Program-made: the position numbers and the translations under genes
The notes under the pieces: model-generated
Database searches by the model: none
The model's input: the letters and a program-made list of their open reading frames with translations, nothing else
What the model was told of the DNA's origin: nothing
Shown: positions 25,690-37,477 of the stretch, piece after piece
Position numbering within the stretch: the stretch's first letter is position 1
How the letters are laid out: the number at the start of each line of letters is the position of its first letter
Assembly (NCBI GenBank): GCA_021029095.1
Contig: JAJOHG010000114.1
Coordinates: forward strand, 22,880 to 86,879
Length of the DNA stretch: 64,000 bases
Direction of reading: 5' to 3'
Origin: Phellopilus nigrolimitatus
Taxonomy: Eukaryota; Basidiomycota; Agaricomycetes; Hymenochaetales; Hymenochaetaceae

Positions 25690-27515
25690 CTACGCATAAT
25701 GCTCGATGAAATATTTAACGGCAGCTGTACCGCCGCGTTGTTCGCCCTGCTGATGTATGCCTTGAACGTTGGTAAGAACGACGCTACTGTAGTAATCCAT
25801 GACGAATGGAAATTTCCAGCCAATCTGAACCTGCAGACTCGGCCGACCTTCTTTTTCATCAACGCGAAGGTGCTTCAATTCCGCACAGTGAGCAGTGGTT
25901 GGCAACAACGCAATTGCTCGCGCTCGTCGATCTTGATGACCGCCTATCCATGAATTCCATTCTATCAGATGGCCATGCCGAGACGGGGGGAATATCGGTT
26001 TGGGATTGGTGTTTAAGACGACGAAAAGCCCCTTGGTAAAAGTCTCGGACACGCTTTCAAGGTTGAACTTTCCAATTGCTCCAGTATATGAAGAGGATAG
26101 GTATTCGGAGAAATGTAAATGGAAGTACATTGCATTAAAGTCTCGACGAAATCCGCCAATGTGATGAGGAGTCATAGGCCACACGAAAAGCAAGTCAACT
26201 AATGACAACGATATGACAGACTGGTCTGCAAGTTGCGCCTTTTCAAGATCCAGCCAGTTTGGAGGGTGGACATCCATGTATATGTCATACCGATGCACAC
26301 CGGAGGGGACAGGAAGAGTAAAGCTTTCTGCGTCGAAGCGATTGATGCTATGAGTGATCCATGCTTCAGAATTGTCGCACTCTTGCCAGAGTTGAGTGAA
26401 CTGCGATAGATGAATGGAATGAACAGAAGGGGCACCGCTGTCACGTCCGGAGATGTATAACAAATGATTGCTTGCGATGCAAGTAGGCGAATCAAAATCA
26501 GCCACAGAAATATCCTGGAAGTTTTACAAGAACATTAATGTCAGAATCGCAAATTGTGGATATGGTTTCTTTGATAACTCACACACTCTTGCCAAGACAG
26601 GAGAACAGCGAGTCTTTTAAACCAGTTGAGAAGGACAGCTCCCCTCATCGTGATGAGACCTGCCGACGACATTCTTTTAAATGGGATTAGGCAGAGGGGG
26701 TTGGTAAACGTCGGTTTCTTCCAGAAGGTGGAGTTGGTTTGGGGGGCATGGTATGGATCCAACTCCACGCTGTGTGTAGAAATGCGTTTTCCCGATTCCA
26801 GATCATATTCAATGACTTCGTGTAGTACCGCTCTTTATGATACGAATAAATTGATCGAACATTTTACAGAGTCATACAAGACACGTACTCAGATGCACCT
26901 CTAGCGGCTTTGAGACAAGAGATGAATATTCTGACAGACTTGCCATCGAGATTCATCTCACAGCCGAAGCCAATACGCACCATTCTTCCGTAACGCCATG
27001 TGAAAACAAAAACATCCCGTTGTACGTCGAGGCAAGATAGTCTGTCCTCCCAGAGATAAACGAGGTATCTTCCTCCCGAGAGGAATTGAATGTCGCCAAA
27101 ACCTTCACCAGGAAACTTGAATTCCAAAGCGCCTAAGTTGGCTCGATAAAAAGGCTTAGGATCGCTCGACGTCCAGTTCCTATATCCCTGCACCGCTCGC
27201 ACGGCAAGGTCGCGGAAATCAGCCTCCTGTCGCCTGTGATGCGGAGCAATGCTAGGTGCTGACTCGTGAGGTAAATTGTACAGAACGGCAAGCCAGACTT
27301 CTTTCTTCGCAACTAGTATCTTCAGATACTTACAGGTCTGTACAAGTATTGTAAAATGTGCACGAAGCAAGCGTTCCAGGAAGACTCACCTGTTCAACGT
27401 GCAAAAGGCTAACGATATCACAGCAGCACAAAATGTTCAGGATGGCATCGTCAACCAGACATGCAAAATCGCCTATTTGACGATCCAGACGAATGACAAG
27501 AGAAACACTAGACAT
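25690..27515 (-). CDS. F-box-like protein, paralogue 1
   Basis: The N-terminus MSSVSLVIRLDRQIGDFACLVDDAILNILCCCDIVSLLHVEQ is cut by an intron and continues TCKYLKILVAKKEVWLAVL. This is an F-box-like helical motif (LxDDAIxxIL...CDIxSLL...Q.CKYLK...W). F-box proteins link substrates to SCF ubiquitin ligases through Skp1. The rest (about 480 residues) is rich in beta strands and aromatic residues and has no domain I can name; it could be a propeller-like substrate domain. Introns lie near 26880 and 26505-26580. The stop is at 25690. An in-frame Met at 27524 is an alternative start; 27515 is preferred because the paralogue at 48536 also begins MSS. It is intact in all exons and convergent with laccase 2. 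Confidence 0.78.
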
Positions 27516-27711
27516 GGTATACACGCATCAGTGTCAGCTCGCGCTGCTCGGTCCTATGGTGAAAGATGATCAATACACGTACGCCGTACATCATGCCGAT
27601 ATGACCAACATCATTACGTAATAATCATTTTATGTGGCTTAGGTTCCAATATAGGACAGAAAGAGAAACAATATCAAGAAGCAAATTTATTACACCATAC
27701 AAAACTTGATA

Positions 27712-28350
27712 CAGTGTACTACGCTTCCTTTAGACACCCATTTGAATACCATTTCTTGTAAATGTGCGCAGCTACTTTTTGCTAAAAACAATTTATAGTA
27801 AGCATGTCAGTTGCACTGGGAATACTGTGTGAAATTATTTAAGGATTCCATGCAGAGGAAAAAATGAAACAAATGATTCATGAAAGTAGAGCCTTTTGTC
27901 ACGGACACCGGTCCTTTAGACACCTGTGACGCCATCACAAACACACCAAGTTTTGCGTGTTTGCGTGTCGGCTAGGCTCGTGGGCGTCACACTCAGACAC
28001 CTGATGAACAATATTTTGCCTACCATGAAGTGTTTTAGCCATTAACCATCGAGCTTGAAAAGCAAAGATAAAGAGAGGATTGTGCCTTTCATTTTGAGCT
28101 GTTTTTCCAATGAAAAGGGGTGCACAAAAAATTAAAAATTGCAAATGTCAACTGTATAAATGCCGATTTCGGTACATTTTCAACTCTTTAGGATGAACAA
28201 AACCATTTTTTTTTTCTCAGAATTGGTACATAGGTGGAGTACTCTTGCCCGAGTGTACATTAAAAATTTCAAGCCAAAATATCAAGAAATGAAGGAGAAA
28301 AGCGAAGTGTCTAAAGGACGGGTGGTGTCTAAAGGAGGCGTAGTACACTG
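27712..28350. mobile_element. 639-bp MITE with TA target duplication (Tc1/mariner type)
   Basis: The ends are inverted repeats of 27 bp beginning CAGTGTACTACGC, followed by T or C and then TCCTTTAGACACC; the two copies differ at one position. A TA dinucleotide flanks each side (27710-27711 and 28351-28352), the target duplication made by Tc1/mariner/pogo transposases. Extra copies of the CCTTTAGACAC motif occur inside each end (near 27911 and 28306). No transposase frame is inside, so the element is non-autonomous. Confidence 0.85.
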
Positions 28351-28352
28351 TA

Positions 28353-29474
28353 GTCGTCTCTCGGTAGATTTGATGGACTTTGGTACGAGCTCGCCAGCGC
28401 CCACTGTCGGTACCCATAAGGTAAGTAATCAAAAAAAATGCTACTACTGTAGCGAATATTGCGGAGTGTAACGAACTTAGCTTTAGCATAAATAATTGTC
28501 CAATCATTCACACTTGCATTTCGCGGTTCTGTCGTACACATGAAGGTATGACACACACCAAAACTCTGTACGAGGTCGCAAGAAATTCCGACTTCCCAGC
28601 TGTTTCGAGTTCCGATATTGTCCCGTCGATGGACAGAATAGAGTAAAGAGGATAAATTATTTGATAATATTGCGCAGATTCTGTCGGGTTTCAAGGAGAA
28701 AGGCGAACATCGGGGAGCCTCACCCATATCGCCTCCTCTCCCAGCCTCTCCCCCACCTTCCCCCGCGGCCCCTCGAACAGTACGAATTAAGAAACCATAA
28801 AGGAGCTATGAAATCGTCTGCTGTCATTAATCACCATAGCAGGTCGATTTAACTCAGCCAATCCGCGGTGCGTAAATGAACTTCTCGTGCCTATAATACC
28901 TACCACTGCGCGCATCGGAGGGGTTTGAGGCACGCATCTACCTCAGCGCTAAGATCTGTAGATTTCAAGTATTGATCAGTGATTTTCCCGGTACCGCTTT
29001 CCCAGCGTCTGCCCTGGCCCATTTTACGAGTTACGACATAGCCTCGGCACGCTCTCGTGAGAGAGACCGACATATTCAGGGACTAGGTTCGAGGAAGCGC
29101 GGCTACCGTGGCGCTCGCATAGGTGCCTGGCGTATCAAATAAACAGCATGGAATGCTGTCTTATGATTGCAGTCTCGGGTCCGAATGTGTTTTGGGTCGC
29201 GAGCCACAAGCCACATCTCATAAGAGCTTAATAAGATGATCCCGCGCGTATCTTCGCGCGACAATAACGCGCGATCGTTACTTATTATATTATCCTAACG
29301 TCGATTGCACGCTTCCGTTCGTATTGCCCCTGACGCTCTTTCTGAAAATAAGACCTTTCCCTGAGACATTAATGCGCGTTTGTGTTACAGCGCAAGTGCT
29401 ACTTCGCGATTCCTGCAGGATGGCCGGGCCGCTTTATTGGCGTGTAAAGCTACACCCATGGGAAGCAAAGGTTT
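28353..29474. other. Intergenic region, no gene recognised
   Basis: About 1.1 kb lies between the MITE and the methyltransferase stop. Only short unrecognised frames are present. It probably includes the 3' UTR of the methyltransferase gene. No repeat or tRNA was seen. Confidence 0.35.
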
Positions 29475-30551
29475 TCAGTAAAGCCGATTGGACCTCTGCA
29501 GGTCCGACCACCTCAGATTAATCCATACCACCCAGCGCCTTCGCATCCCCTCGTCTTCGTTCCCCCGCTCCTCCGCCCAAGGCCTCCTTTTGCCGCCCCC
29601 TCCCACATCCCACTCTTCGATGCCGCCCACCTCCAGCCCCGGCCCACCGGCGCGTACACACTCATTGCGGAACGCTGTCACCTTGTTGAGGAATGCGCAG
29701 ATCGTGTATCGCCCCGTGTGCAAGCCGGCTACGAGGTGGACGCGTGCGCTGGGCGTGCGCCGGAGCAGGATAGAAATCGTGTGGAGAAATACGAGGTGCG
29801 AAGCGGGATCCCAGAGTGTGTCCGCAGCGAGTATCAGATCGTAGCCGTTCGTTTCACTGGAGCTCGGTTCCAAGGAAGAGAGAACTGAGGAAACGTCGTC
29901 CCCCCACGCGTAGGGCACGACGTGGACGTGCTCTCGCGCCCCCGACTCAATATCTGTCTCTGCCGCCGAATCCAGTTTGAAGTTGCGCTGCACGTTCGCA
30001 CGCAGGGTGTCGATGAGCAAGTCGTCCGGGTAGTCGCTCAGCGTGACCCTCCACGCAAGCTTCCTATCTCGGTGCGCGATCCTCTCGAGGCACTTCGCGA
30101 CCAGCAGCCCAGGCAGGCCCGCGCTCGCACCGAGCTCGAGCACTTCGAGCGCCGAACACCTCCCGGACTCAGACGTCGCGCATTCCTTATCTCCAACTCG
30201 CCCGCGTAACATCTCGGCTAGTCCCAACTCGCCAACGTGATCCGCGAGAAAGATGGCAGACGCCCAGACACTTGATGCGTGTAGCGCCCAGTTGCGCGCA
30301 TGTGTGTCGGGCGTGTACAGGGTAAGTGTGATCGGAGATACTTCACCGCTCAACTCATATCTATCCCCGTCCGCCTTTCCAATTGCCGTTTCAGCCTCTG
30401 TGTGCCCCGGATAAGTGTATGTAAACTTCGCCCCAGCCTCCGCATGCGTTATCGTTGTGTATCCGTAGAGTATACCCAAGGATGCTGAGAGGATGTCTTC
30501 TGAGTCCTCAATATGATCGTTCGAATCCGAGAGTAACGCAATTGGCGCCAT
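29475..30551 (-). CDS. EFM7/NNT1-like protein methyltransferase
   Basis: A single-exon, 358-residue class I methyltransferase. The SAM-binding core reads EVLELGASAGLPGLLVAKCLE (motif I, about residues 135-155), LSDYPDDLLIDTLRANVQRN (motif II/acidic loop) and GYDLILAADTLWDPASHLVF (post-motif II). The DYPD and ADTLW signatures are those of the yeast EFM7 (Nnt1) group, which methylates the N-terminus and a lysine of elongation factor 1A; that substrate is family knowledge and not shown here. The N-terminal segment (LGILYGYTTITHAEAGAKFTY) is also typical. The C-terminal tail has a Gly-rich then Arg-rich stretch of low conservation. Lack of introns is unusual in this window. Confidence 0.85.
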   Translation of the reverse strand: MAPIALLSDSNDHIEDSEDILSASLGILYGYTTITHAEAGAKFTYTYPGHTEAETAIGKADGDRYELSGEVSPITLTLYTPDTHARNWALHASSVWASAIFLADHVGELGLAEMLRGRVGDKECATSESGRCSALEVLELGASAGLPGLLVAKCLERIAHRDRKLAWRVTLSDYPDDLLIDTLRANVQRNFKLDSAAETDIESGAREHVHVVPYAWGDDVSSVLSSLEPSSSETNGYDLILAADTLWDPASHLVFLHTISILLRRTPSARVHLVAGLHTGRYTICAFLNKVTAFRNECVRAGGPGLEVGGIEEWDVGGGGKRRPWAEERGNEDEGMRRRWVVWINLRWSDLQRSNRLY

Positions 30552-30859
30552 TCACAAGAGTTTCTCACACAGCAACAGCTAAAGGATCGAATTTGAAGCA
30601 AAGTACTGTTCCGTCATCGTTATCTGCATCGTAGAGTCGGGCGTTGGTGGTAGAGTTATCGATCGTTAAATTGCCTTTCACTGGTGCTATGAAGTTGTCG
30701 AACTGGCCCGAATGAGAAAGAAGAAAAGAAATTTGAAACATATGTCAAGATATAGGTGCAGTTCAGGGCGCTCATTTTGCTCGTTCAGATTGAGAATGTT
30801 GCTCTTTTTCTTAATCTTACATATTTACACTTTCACGTACAGTATATCGTAACCAAACC

Positions 30860-32125
30860 TCACAACTTCCCCTTCTCCGCCTCCTCGCCAAACACCTCTT
30901 CAAACGCAGGCCCGATCTCACCGATCAAGTCCGCCGTGATCACGCTTCGTCCGTTCTTCGCAAACGCGCGGCGCGACGTCGTGCGCGTGAGGATCGACGC
31001 GGCTGTCGCAGCGAGGAACGGAATGCGCGAGGGCGGTATCTGCGCTTCGGACGCAGACTGCGACCCCCACGCGCCGTCCTCGAAGCACTTCCCCCACGCG
31101 AGGAACGCACCGACAGCGCCAGAAAGGACGTCTCCCTGGCCGCCGCAGCGCTTGAGCCCACCGGGCGCGTCGATCTCGGCCGTTTGGGGTTCAGAAGAGG
31201 AGGGGTGCACGGCGATAAGGTCTTTTGCGCCTTTCTGGATGACGGTTACGCCTCCGAGCGCCTGCGAGACTAGATGGGCACGTTTCGAGGGTTCAGTCGA
31301 TGGGTCAATATTCTGCAATACAATTAAGCAAATCTCCTTTCAAGACATGTATTCGGCATACGAACAACAGCCTCGCTCAGCCGCTTGAATTCCACCACAT
31401 TCGGCGTCATGATCGCCTTCTCGTAGCCCCTTACCACATCGGGTTCGTTTCCAACCAAGAAGAGCCCATCGGCGTCGAACACAAGATACATTTTCTGCTC
31501 GCGCGCAATCGACACTGCGAGCCTTGCATATTTCTGCATGTAATCCTCGCGCCCGAGCCCCGGCCCGATGACCAGGACGTGTAGTCGTTTCAGCAATGCG
31601 GCGAGCTCCGACTTTACTGAGTCCGTCGATCTAAGGCGTGAATGATTGAGGTGTGTATGGGAAGAGAGGAATTTTTGAGCGCACTTATCCTCCCGGAGGA
31701 TCGGGTGTACGATGAGGTCCGGTGCGTAGCCTTTGATCGCGCCAGCGGCAGTCGGAGAGCAGATAACATGCGATAGGTCTGCGCCCTACATTATAATCAG
31801 GGCGCAATTTAAATCGAGAATTTCAACATGTTGCTTACGACTCTCTGCGCGGTTATTGCAGCAAAATATGGCGCGCCAGTGTAACTGTCCGATTCGTCTC
31901 CAATCAGCCTCTCCGTCATTTGTTCCTTCTGCGTCACAAGCGGGCGGCTCACTCGAGTGCGCCACCAAGAACTCCGACCCTTCCTGCCATACGTCCAGGC
32001 TAAGCATATCTTGAACGATATACATGGGCTGTCCTGTACGTACCCGACTGGCCCTTGTGCAGCGTGCCGTTCAGCGGCGGGATGAGCTGCTTAATTTGCT
32101 TGAAGATGGAGTCTGGGATTGGCAT
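30860..32125 (-). CDS. ATP-dependent NAD(P)H-hydrate dehydratase
   Basis: This is a ribokinase-fold repair enzyme that dehydrates the S-form of NADHX and NADPHX at the expense of ATP. The start [26 protein letters not shown] at 32125 is the family N-terminus. An intron follows inside KGQSGR, then [17 protein letters not shown] and [18 protein letters not shown]. The next exon gives [14 protein letters not shown] and [12 protein letters not shown], then [16 protein letters not shown]. The last exon has [14 protein letters not shown] and the ATP/catalytic motif [19 protein letters not shown], followed by an Ala/Arg-rich helix and the stop at 30860. All family motifs are present. It is tandem with phosphoglucomutase on the same strand, but fungal genes are monocistronic. 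Confidence 0.9.
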
Positions 32126-32749
32126 GCTGGCGCTTCTTCTCGTTTTTTTCGCTTTTTTCGCGCGAATATGCGACTAGATGTGCCTGTCTGAAGGTGATGA
32201 CGGTTTGCAATGAAGAACGGTTTAGACTCGACTAGCTCATGCAGCACAACTGACATCACGCCGAGAAATGCCGAACGAGCACGTGACTATTAAATAATTA
32301 TCTAATCACTTTTAGATTTTTAAGTTTTAGACAACCTCTGTGATCGACACTAGCATCCGCAGCACTAGCACTTTCGAAGTTTCATCTGCTTCCGACACAG
32401 CACTCATGTCTGGGGCCCGATCTCCAGAAGCACCGCTGCGGCGCTGCAGGAGATCTATAATGATACGGAAATGCGGTGACAAGGGCAATACGAGCCTTGA
32501 CGAGCATGTCAGGAATTAGGAATATCTGTTTTACTCGTTGGAGTGGACTCGAAGGCAAGAACTTCAAATTAGCGTATTTCAATCAAAGAAATATTTCACG
32601 GTGTGAAGAGAAGGGTCACGTGTATCAGAATTGCATAGCTTGGTGGCTTGTGATTGGGGTTTGAGTTTACTTTTACATTTGCGTTTCGTTTGTCATTCCG
32701 CCCCCTTATCGTTGTCTTCCTACATCGTTAGGGCACTTGGAACAGATAT

Positions 32750-34723
32750 TCACTATCATAAAAACCAGTCAAGTCGTCGATGGTGCTAGAAGAGGAAGTG
32801 TAGCTCACCGTGATGACAGTAGGCTTTTCAACGCCAAGGAACTCCTTGAGCTTGCTGATAGTGAGTGCGACCTCGATGAGGCCTTTGAGGCCCTCCGCGG
32901 TCTCTTGGCCATACTGCGTCTTGTCCTTCGTATACTTCTCGACGTACATGCGCACCGTCGCGCCCTGACTGCCCGTCCCGCTCAGGCGGAACACGACGCG
33001 CGAGCCGTCTGCGAAGCGCACGATCTGGCCCTGGTTCTTCGACACGCTCTTGTCGATCGGGTCCGTGTAGTCGAAGTTGGTCGTCTCGGACACGGTGAAC
33101 GACTCGCCCGTTGACGCGCTGTATTTCTCACCGACGAGCGAGCCCTTCGCAATGTGCGCGTTCAGAGCATCGACCATCTTCGTTGCCGCCTCGGACGAGA
33201 CCTCCTCGTAGTCGTAGCGCGAGAAGAATGAACGCCCGTACTTCTCGTAATGATCGAGCAGGATCTCGTTGATTCCGACGAGCTTATTGGGAGATTTCCT
33301 GTTGGCAGCGGCCAGGATGTTGAGCCATGCCACGACCGCCCAGATACCATCCTTTTCTCGGATATGGTCAGAGCCGGTACCGAAAGACTCCTCACCGCAG
33401 ATCGACAGGCGGCCAGCATCCATCAGGTTTCCAAAGAATTTCCAGCCTAAACAGTTTCGAAACTCAGTATTTTCAAAGGTGGAATACAGAAGTATTTACC
33501 AGTAGGGACTTCGAAGTATTCCAGGCCTTTCTTTTTGGCAACATAGTCGATCGCAGCGCTGGTGGGCATGCTACGCGCAAGACCCTTGATACCAGACTTG
33601 AAGTACGGGATGCTCTCCTGCGCCCAGTCCGCAATGATTGCAACAGAGTCACTTGGTGTGACGAACGCGCCCTTCCCATAAATCATGTTCCTGTCGCCAT
33701 CGCCGTCACTTGCCGCACCAAATTGGATGTTATTCTTCTCGACCACTTCGACGAGCGAGTGCGCGTATGTGAGGTTCGGGTCCGGGTGTCCGCCACCAAA
33801 GTCCGGGAGGGGTATACAGTTCTGGGTGGACGACGTAGACAGACCGAGAGTGTCGACCAAAATGGCTGTGGCATAGGGCCCAGTGACGCCGTGCAGACCG
33901 TCGAAAAGCACTTTGAACTCCGGTGTGCTCTGAAGGAAGTTCTTGATCAGGTCAAAATCAAAAATGCCCTCCAAAAGTTCCACGTAGTCCTTCACAGAGT
34001 CGATGATCTCCACTTCAGCAGGTCCGTACTTTGTCGGACCAATCTTCGAAAGGTCGACCTTGATTTGCGAAGTTAAACGAAAGGAAACGAGATGAGAGCA
34101 GACGCATGTGCTCACCGGCGGATGCTCCAGCGTCTTGTAGCTCGTGATCTCCTTGGTGAGCTTGAAAATCTTGTCGGTCACGTTCTCTGGAGCGGGGCCG
34201 CCGTTCGACACGTTATATTTGATTCCGAAGTCGTTGTTTGGCCCGCCGGGATTGTGACTGGCAGTGAGGAGAATGCCGCCGTACGCCTTGTACTTCCGGA
34301 TGACATTCGATGCTGCCGGGGTCGACAGGATACCATCCTTGCCGATGATGAATTTCCCAACGCCATTTGCAGAGCCGATTTTGAGAATCGTTTGTACTGC
34401 CTCTGGCGAGAAGTAGCGCCCGTCTCCTCCGATGACGATCGTTTGGCCCTTGGCGTCAATTGAGTCGAAAATTGCCTGGACGAAGTTCTCGGTGTAGTGC
34501 TGCAAGAGTTTTCAGATGTATTTCTCGTATAATTTGGCAGGGTATGTACTTCCTGCTGGAACACCTTGACCCTGGCCATCGTCAACACCATGACGCGGCA
34601 ACATCAGCTTGGCTGTCCAGACACGTCAAAGACGCGTGCCACTCACCTCTTCCTCAATCCTGATGTACCGGGCTTTTGCCCGTCGAATGGTTTGGTCGAT
34701 ATCTCCTTGACTTGCACGGACAT
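32750..34723 (-). CDS. Phosphoglucomutase
   Basis: It interconverts glucose-1-phosphate and glucose-6-phosphate in the cytosol. The start [26 protein letters not shown] at 34723 joins VKVFQQE and [11 protein letters not shown]. The phosphoserine loop is [20 protein letters not shown] (near 34230-34290), the metal loop [21 protein letters not shown] (near 33680), and the sugar-binding loop [12 protein letters not shown] (near 33390). The C-terminal phosphate-binding domain has [21 protein letters not shown]. The coding part ends EKPTVIT. A GTGAGC donor follows and a TATGATAG acceptor is placed right before TGA (32750-32752), so the last exon holds only the stop codon. If this intron is kept, 23 extra residues are added up to 32728. 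No lesion was seen. Confidence 0.94.
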
Positions 34724-37388
34724 GATGGACGTTAGTGGATGAGATGAGGGACGGGTATTAAGCGATCGACAAGGACGACGCTCAGCGCATTTACGTGCCT
34801 ATATTCTCGGTAAGGTAACCATGCTTATGTAACCGCGTTAAGATGACGAACGTGAAAGACCAAACGTTGTGCCTTTCTCCACATTCTGCACAAACTTTGC
34901 GTATCGCTTGAGGTTGCGACATCCATGTTTACTGCTCACATGTCCATCTCGCCGAACTCGGTTCTATGCTCTGATTTTGATAATCATCCAGCTGACGCCA
35001 ACATTGTTCTGATCGGGACTCAACGCGCGTACCTTTGCCTCTCGAATCCGATCATAGGAGGAACGTTTACTGGAGAAGTACTGTAATTTTCACGATCATG
35101 ATACGGCTCTTCCGAAGATGAAGATCAAGCTGAAAATACACGACGCCACATCCTCCGACATGACTCCGGACATATCTTTCTCAATCTCAATCAAGGGGAA
35201 CTCTTCGGGAACACAGAGTCAAGACAGCTCTACGAATAGGGCTGTGTACTTCAGTTTGTTTTATAACCTGGGAACCGGGGAGATGGGATTGTTTCGGAAG
35301 ATTTGGGGTCTGAGCGTCCAAGACGTACCTTCCCACCATTTTAAATCCGGACCGGGGTCCGAAGTCACCCCTGCTTATCCCTTGCATAGCAGATCACTGC
35401 GACACTCGCTTTATTATTTCTTGTCCTGCATGCTTTGGATATCAAGATATCACCTCAGTAGCAAGGCGCATGCGCGGCACAGGGCGCAGATTTAATTGTA
35501 TTGTTCATTGATAGATCTAACTGGAGGTCTTTGGACGGCTTGATTGGCCGTACACCAGGTGGACTCGGCGCGATGAGATGTTTAATTTCTTGATCAGGTG
35601 ATCTCTGCCAGCCAATCTTAGCTGCTTGACAGGAACTCGCTAGCTGATATACTAAACTGTCTAGATAATCAGGACTCATTTCTTTCGCGCGACTATAAGG
35701 CCTTGATCCCAAGAGCTAGAGATTCCGTTCATTGGACCACTTACAAAAACTAAGAAGTGGAACAGAGCGCCGAATTTAGTTCCTGCGAAGATCTTTGCGT
35801 AACTAGCTTGTCTGGATGAACTGGAAACACGGAACAGTTCCCATTTTTGTTCTGAATGTTAAGGGGTATTAGGTCTTCGCCCAAACACCGAGAGGCATTT
35901 TCTTGTTCATCAAGTGCCTGGAAATCCATGTGGATGGCAGAAAGTTTTAGTCAGTTTTACGATCAAATGTATTCGTTTTTCTGCAATGCATCCGTCGTCG
36001 TGGGACCAGGTGAGTGAAGGGAAGTTAAGTCACTATTCGGCCTCTCCTTGTTTGTTTCTCATGGACGTTCCATTGCGCTCAGTACTTTTCTGCGATGTCT
36101 CGTGGCACCAGGTCCGACAAGTTGAATACATACCATTGATGTTTGACGATTTCATTTCCAGGTCTTAGGCGCTTGACAAATCTGAAATGTCATTTTACTC
36201 GAGAATTTAGCCTTCGTGTGCACATTAGCGGAAGGCACTATACTGGGTACTTTTTCTCAGGGATCAAGCTGCAGATCCAAAGCTAGGTCGATCAGGCCGG
36301 CAAAGTGATTTTGATGACGCACTTCGAAGCTAGCGTCTATCTTATTTGCCTCATTTGGGTCGCGTAGCTTTTTCTCAGCGCTCAGCCTCAGCGTCCTTTT
36401 CCCATACTGATGCCTTCTCACAGCTTGTTCTCTCTTGATAACTTTTCTGGGACTTCTTCTGATGCTTTCAAATCCATCATACCGGGAGCGGCTGCCAGGA
36501 TTGAAGCATTTTTCTAGTATCTTGGAAGCAAATGGCCTTTAAATCTCAGTGTTAGGAAGAAAGAAAAACCGAACAGCTATTTTTGGAGGACGATCACAGA
36601 ATGAGGCAGTGCTCCATTTCGCCCAGCGCTCATCTGCCGAGAGTAGATGGGATCCCCATCTACATGTATATCTGTGGCGGCTAAACTCAGACGTTTCAAC
36701 GGCATGTTCGAGCATAGACGACGGAAGTGACTAGCTCCGCCAGATCAAAAACAAGCGAACGGGCTCACACGACGGCCAGTACTCACGACGGCTCGGACGA
36801 CAAGATTATCGTGCCTTCTCACCCGCGCAAGCAACATACACGGCCCCGAGTTTCCGAACTGTGGGTCCTTTCCTGTGCTTCTAATCGGCGCTCTTCCCGC
36901 AACTGGTTTAGTTTCCTTCCTTCCAAGGCACGGTTTTTTGTGTATGTCGGGTACGCAGGCGTGCTTCGTTTTTCGCGATACGTTCACCCGCCCCGTCCCA
37001 CGCCTATGGAGGTACATCCAAATGCCTTTATTACCCTTTTGGGATCATAGAACACCGCCCAGATCAGGCTGCGTTGGGCGATGTTTATGGAACGCTTGTC
37101 ATTCCCGATTTCGCTTTCTTTTCGTTCACGTACTTATCATCAGATGACACAGTCTTTTTCCAGGGCGGCATGCGCTCTTTCGCGCGACCGACGCGCTCCT
37201 CCTAGCCCCCGACTTTCAAAATCGGCCTTCATACCCGGAAAGGAAAACGTATCCGCGCCACGAACATTTATCTATTCATTTACCCTTACCCCAGTAGTGG
37301 TGGCTGCACCCCGCGTGTGCCTGGCATCCGTGGAGGCTGGGTGCGAGCGACGGCTAGATTTCAGCTTGATATTTTCAGAACGGAATTG
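34724..37388. other. 2.7-kb region without a recognisable gene
   Basis: Upstream of phosphoglucomutase and of laccase 3. Short open frames (for example 35118-35495 plus) have no recognisable motif. It should contain the phosphoglucomutase promoter at its left end and laccase 3 control sequences at its right end. Confidence 0.35.
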
Positions 37389-37394
37389 TATAAA
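37389..37394 (+). promoter_or_regulatory. TATA box of laccase 3
   Basis: TATAAA lies 89 nt upstream of the laccase 3 ATG at 37478, a typical distance for basidiomycete laccase genes. Confidence 0.55.
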
Positions 37395-37477
37395 GCAGTT
37401 CTGTCTGTGAGCCGAGATCCTCAGCCGTCCAACAAGTCTCCCTCATCGGACGCTATTCCACTCATTCTCGACTCAAC

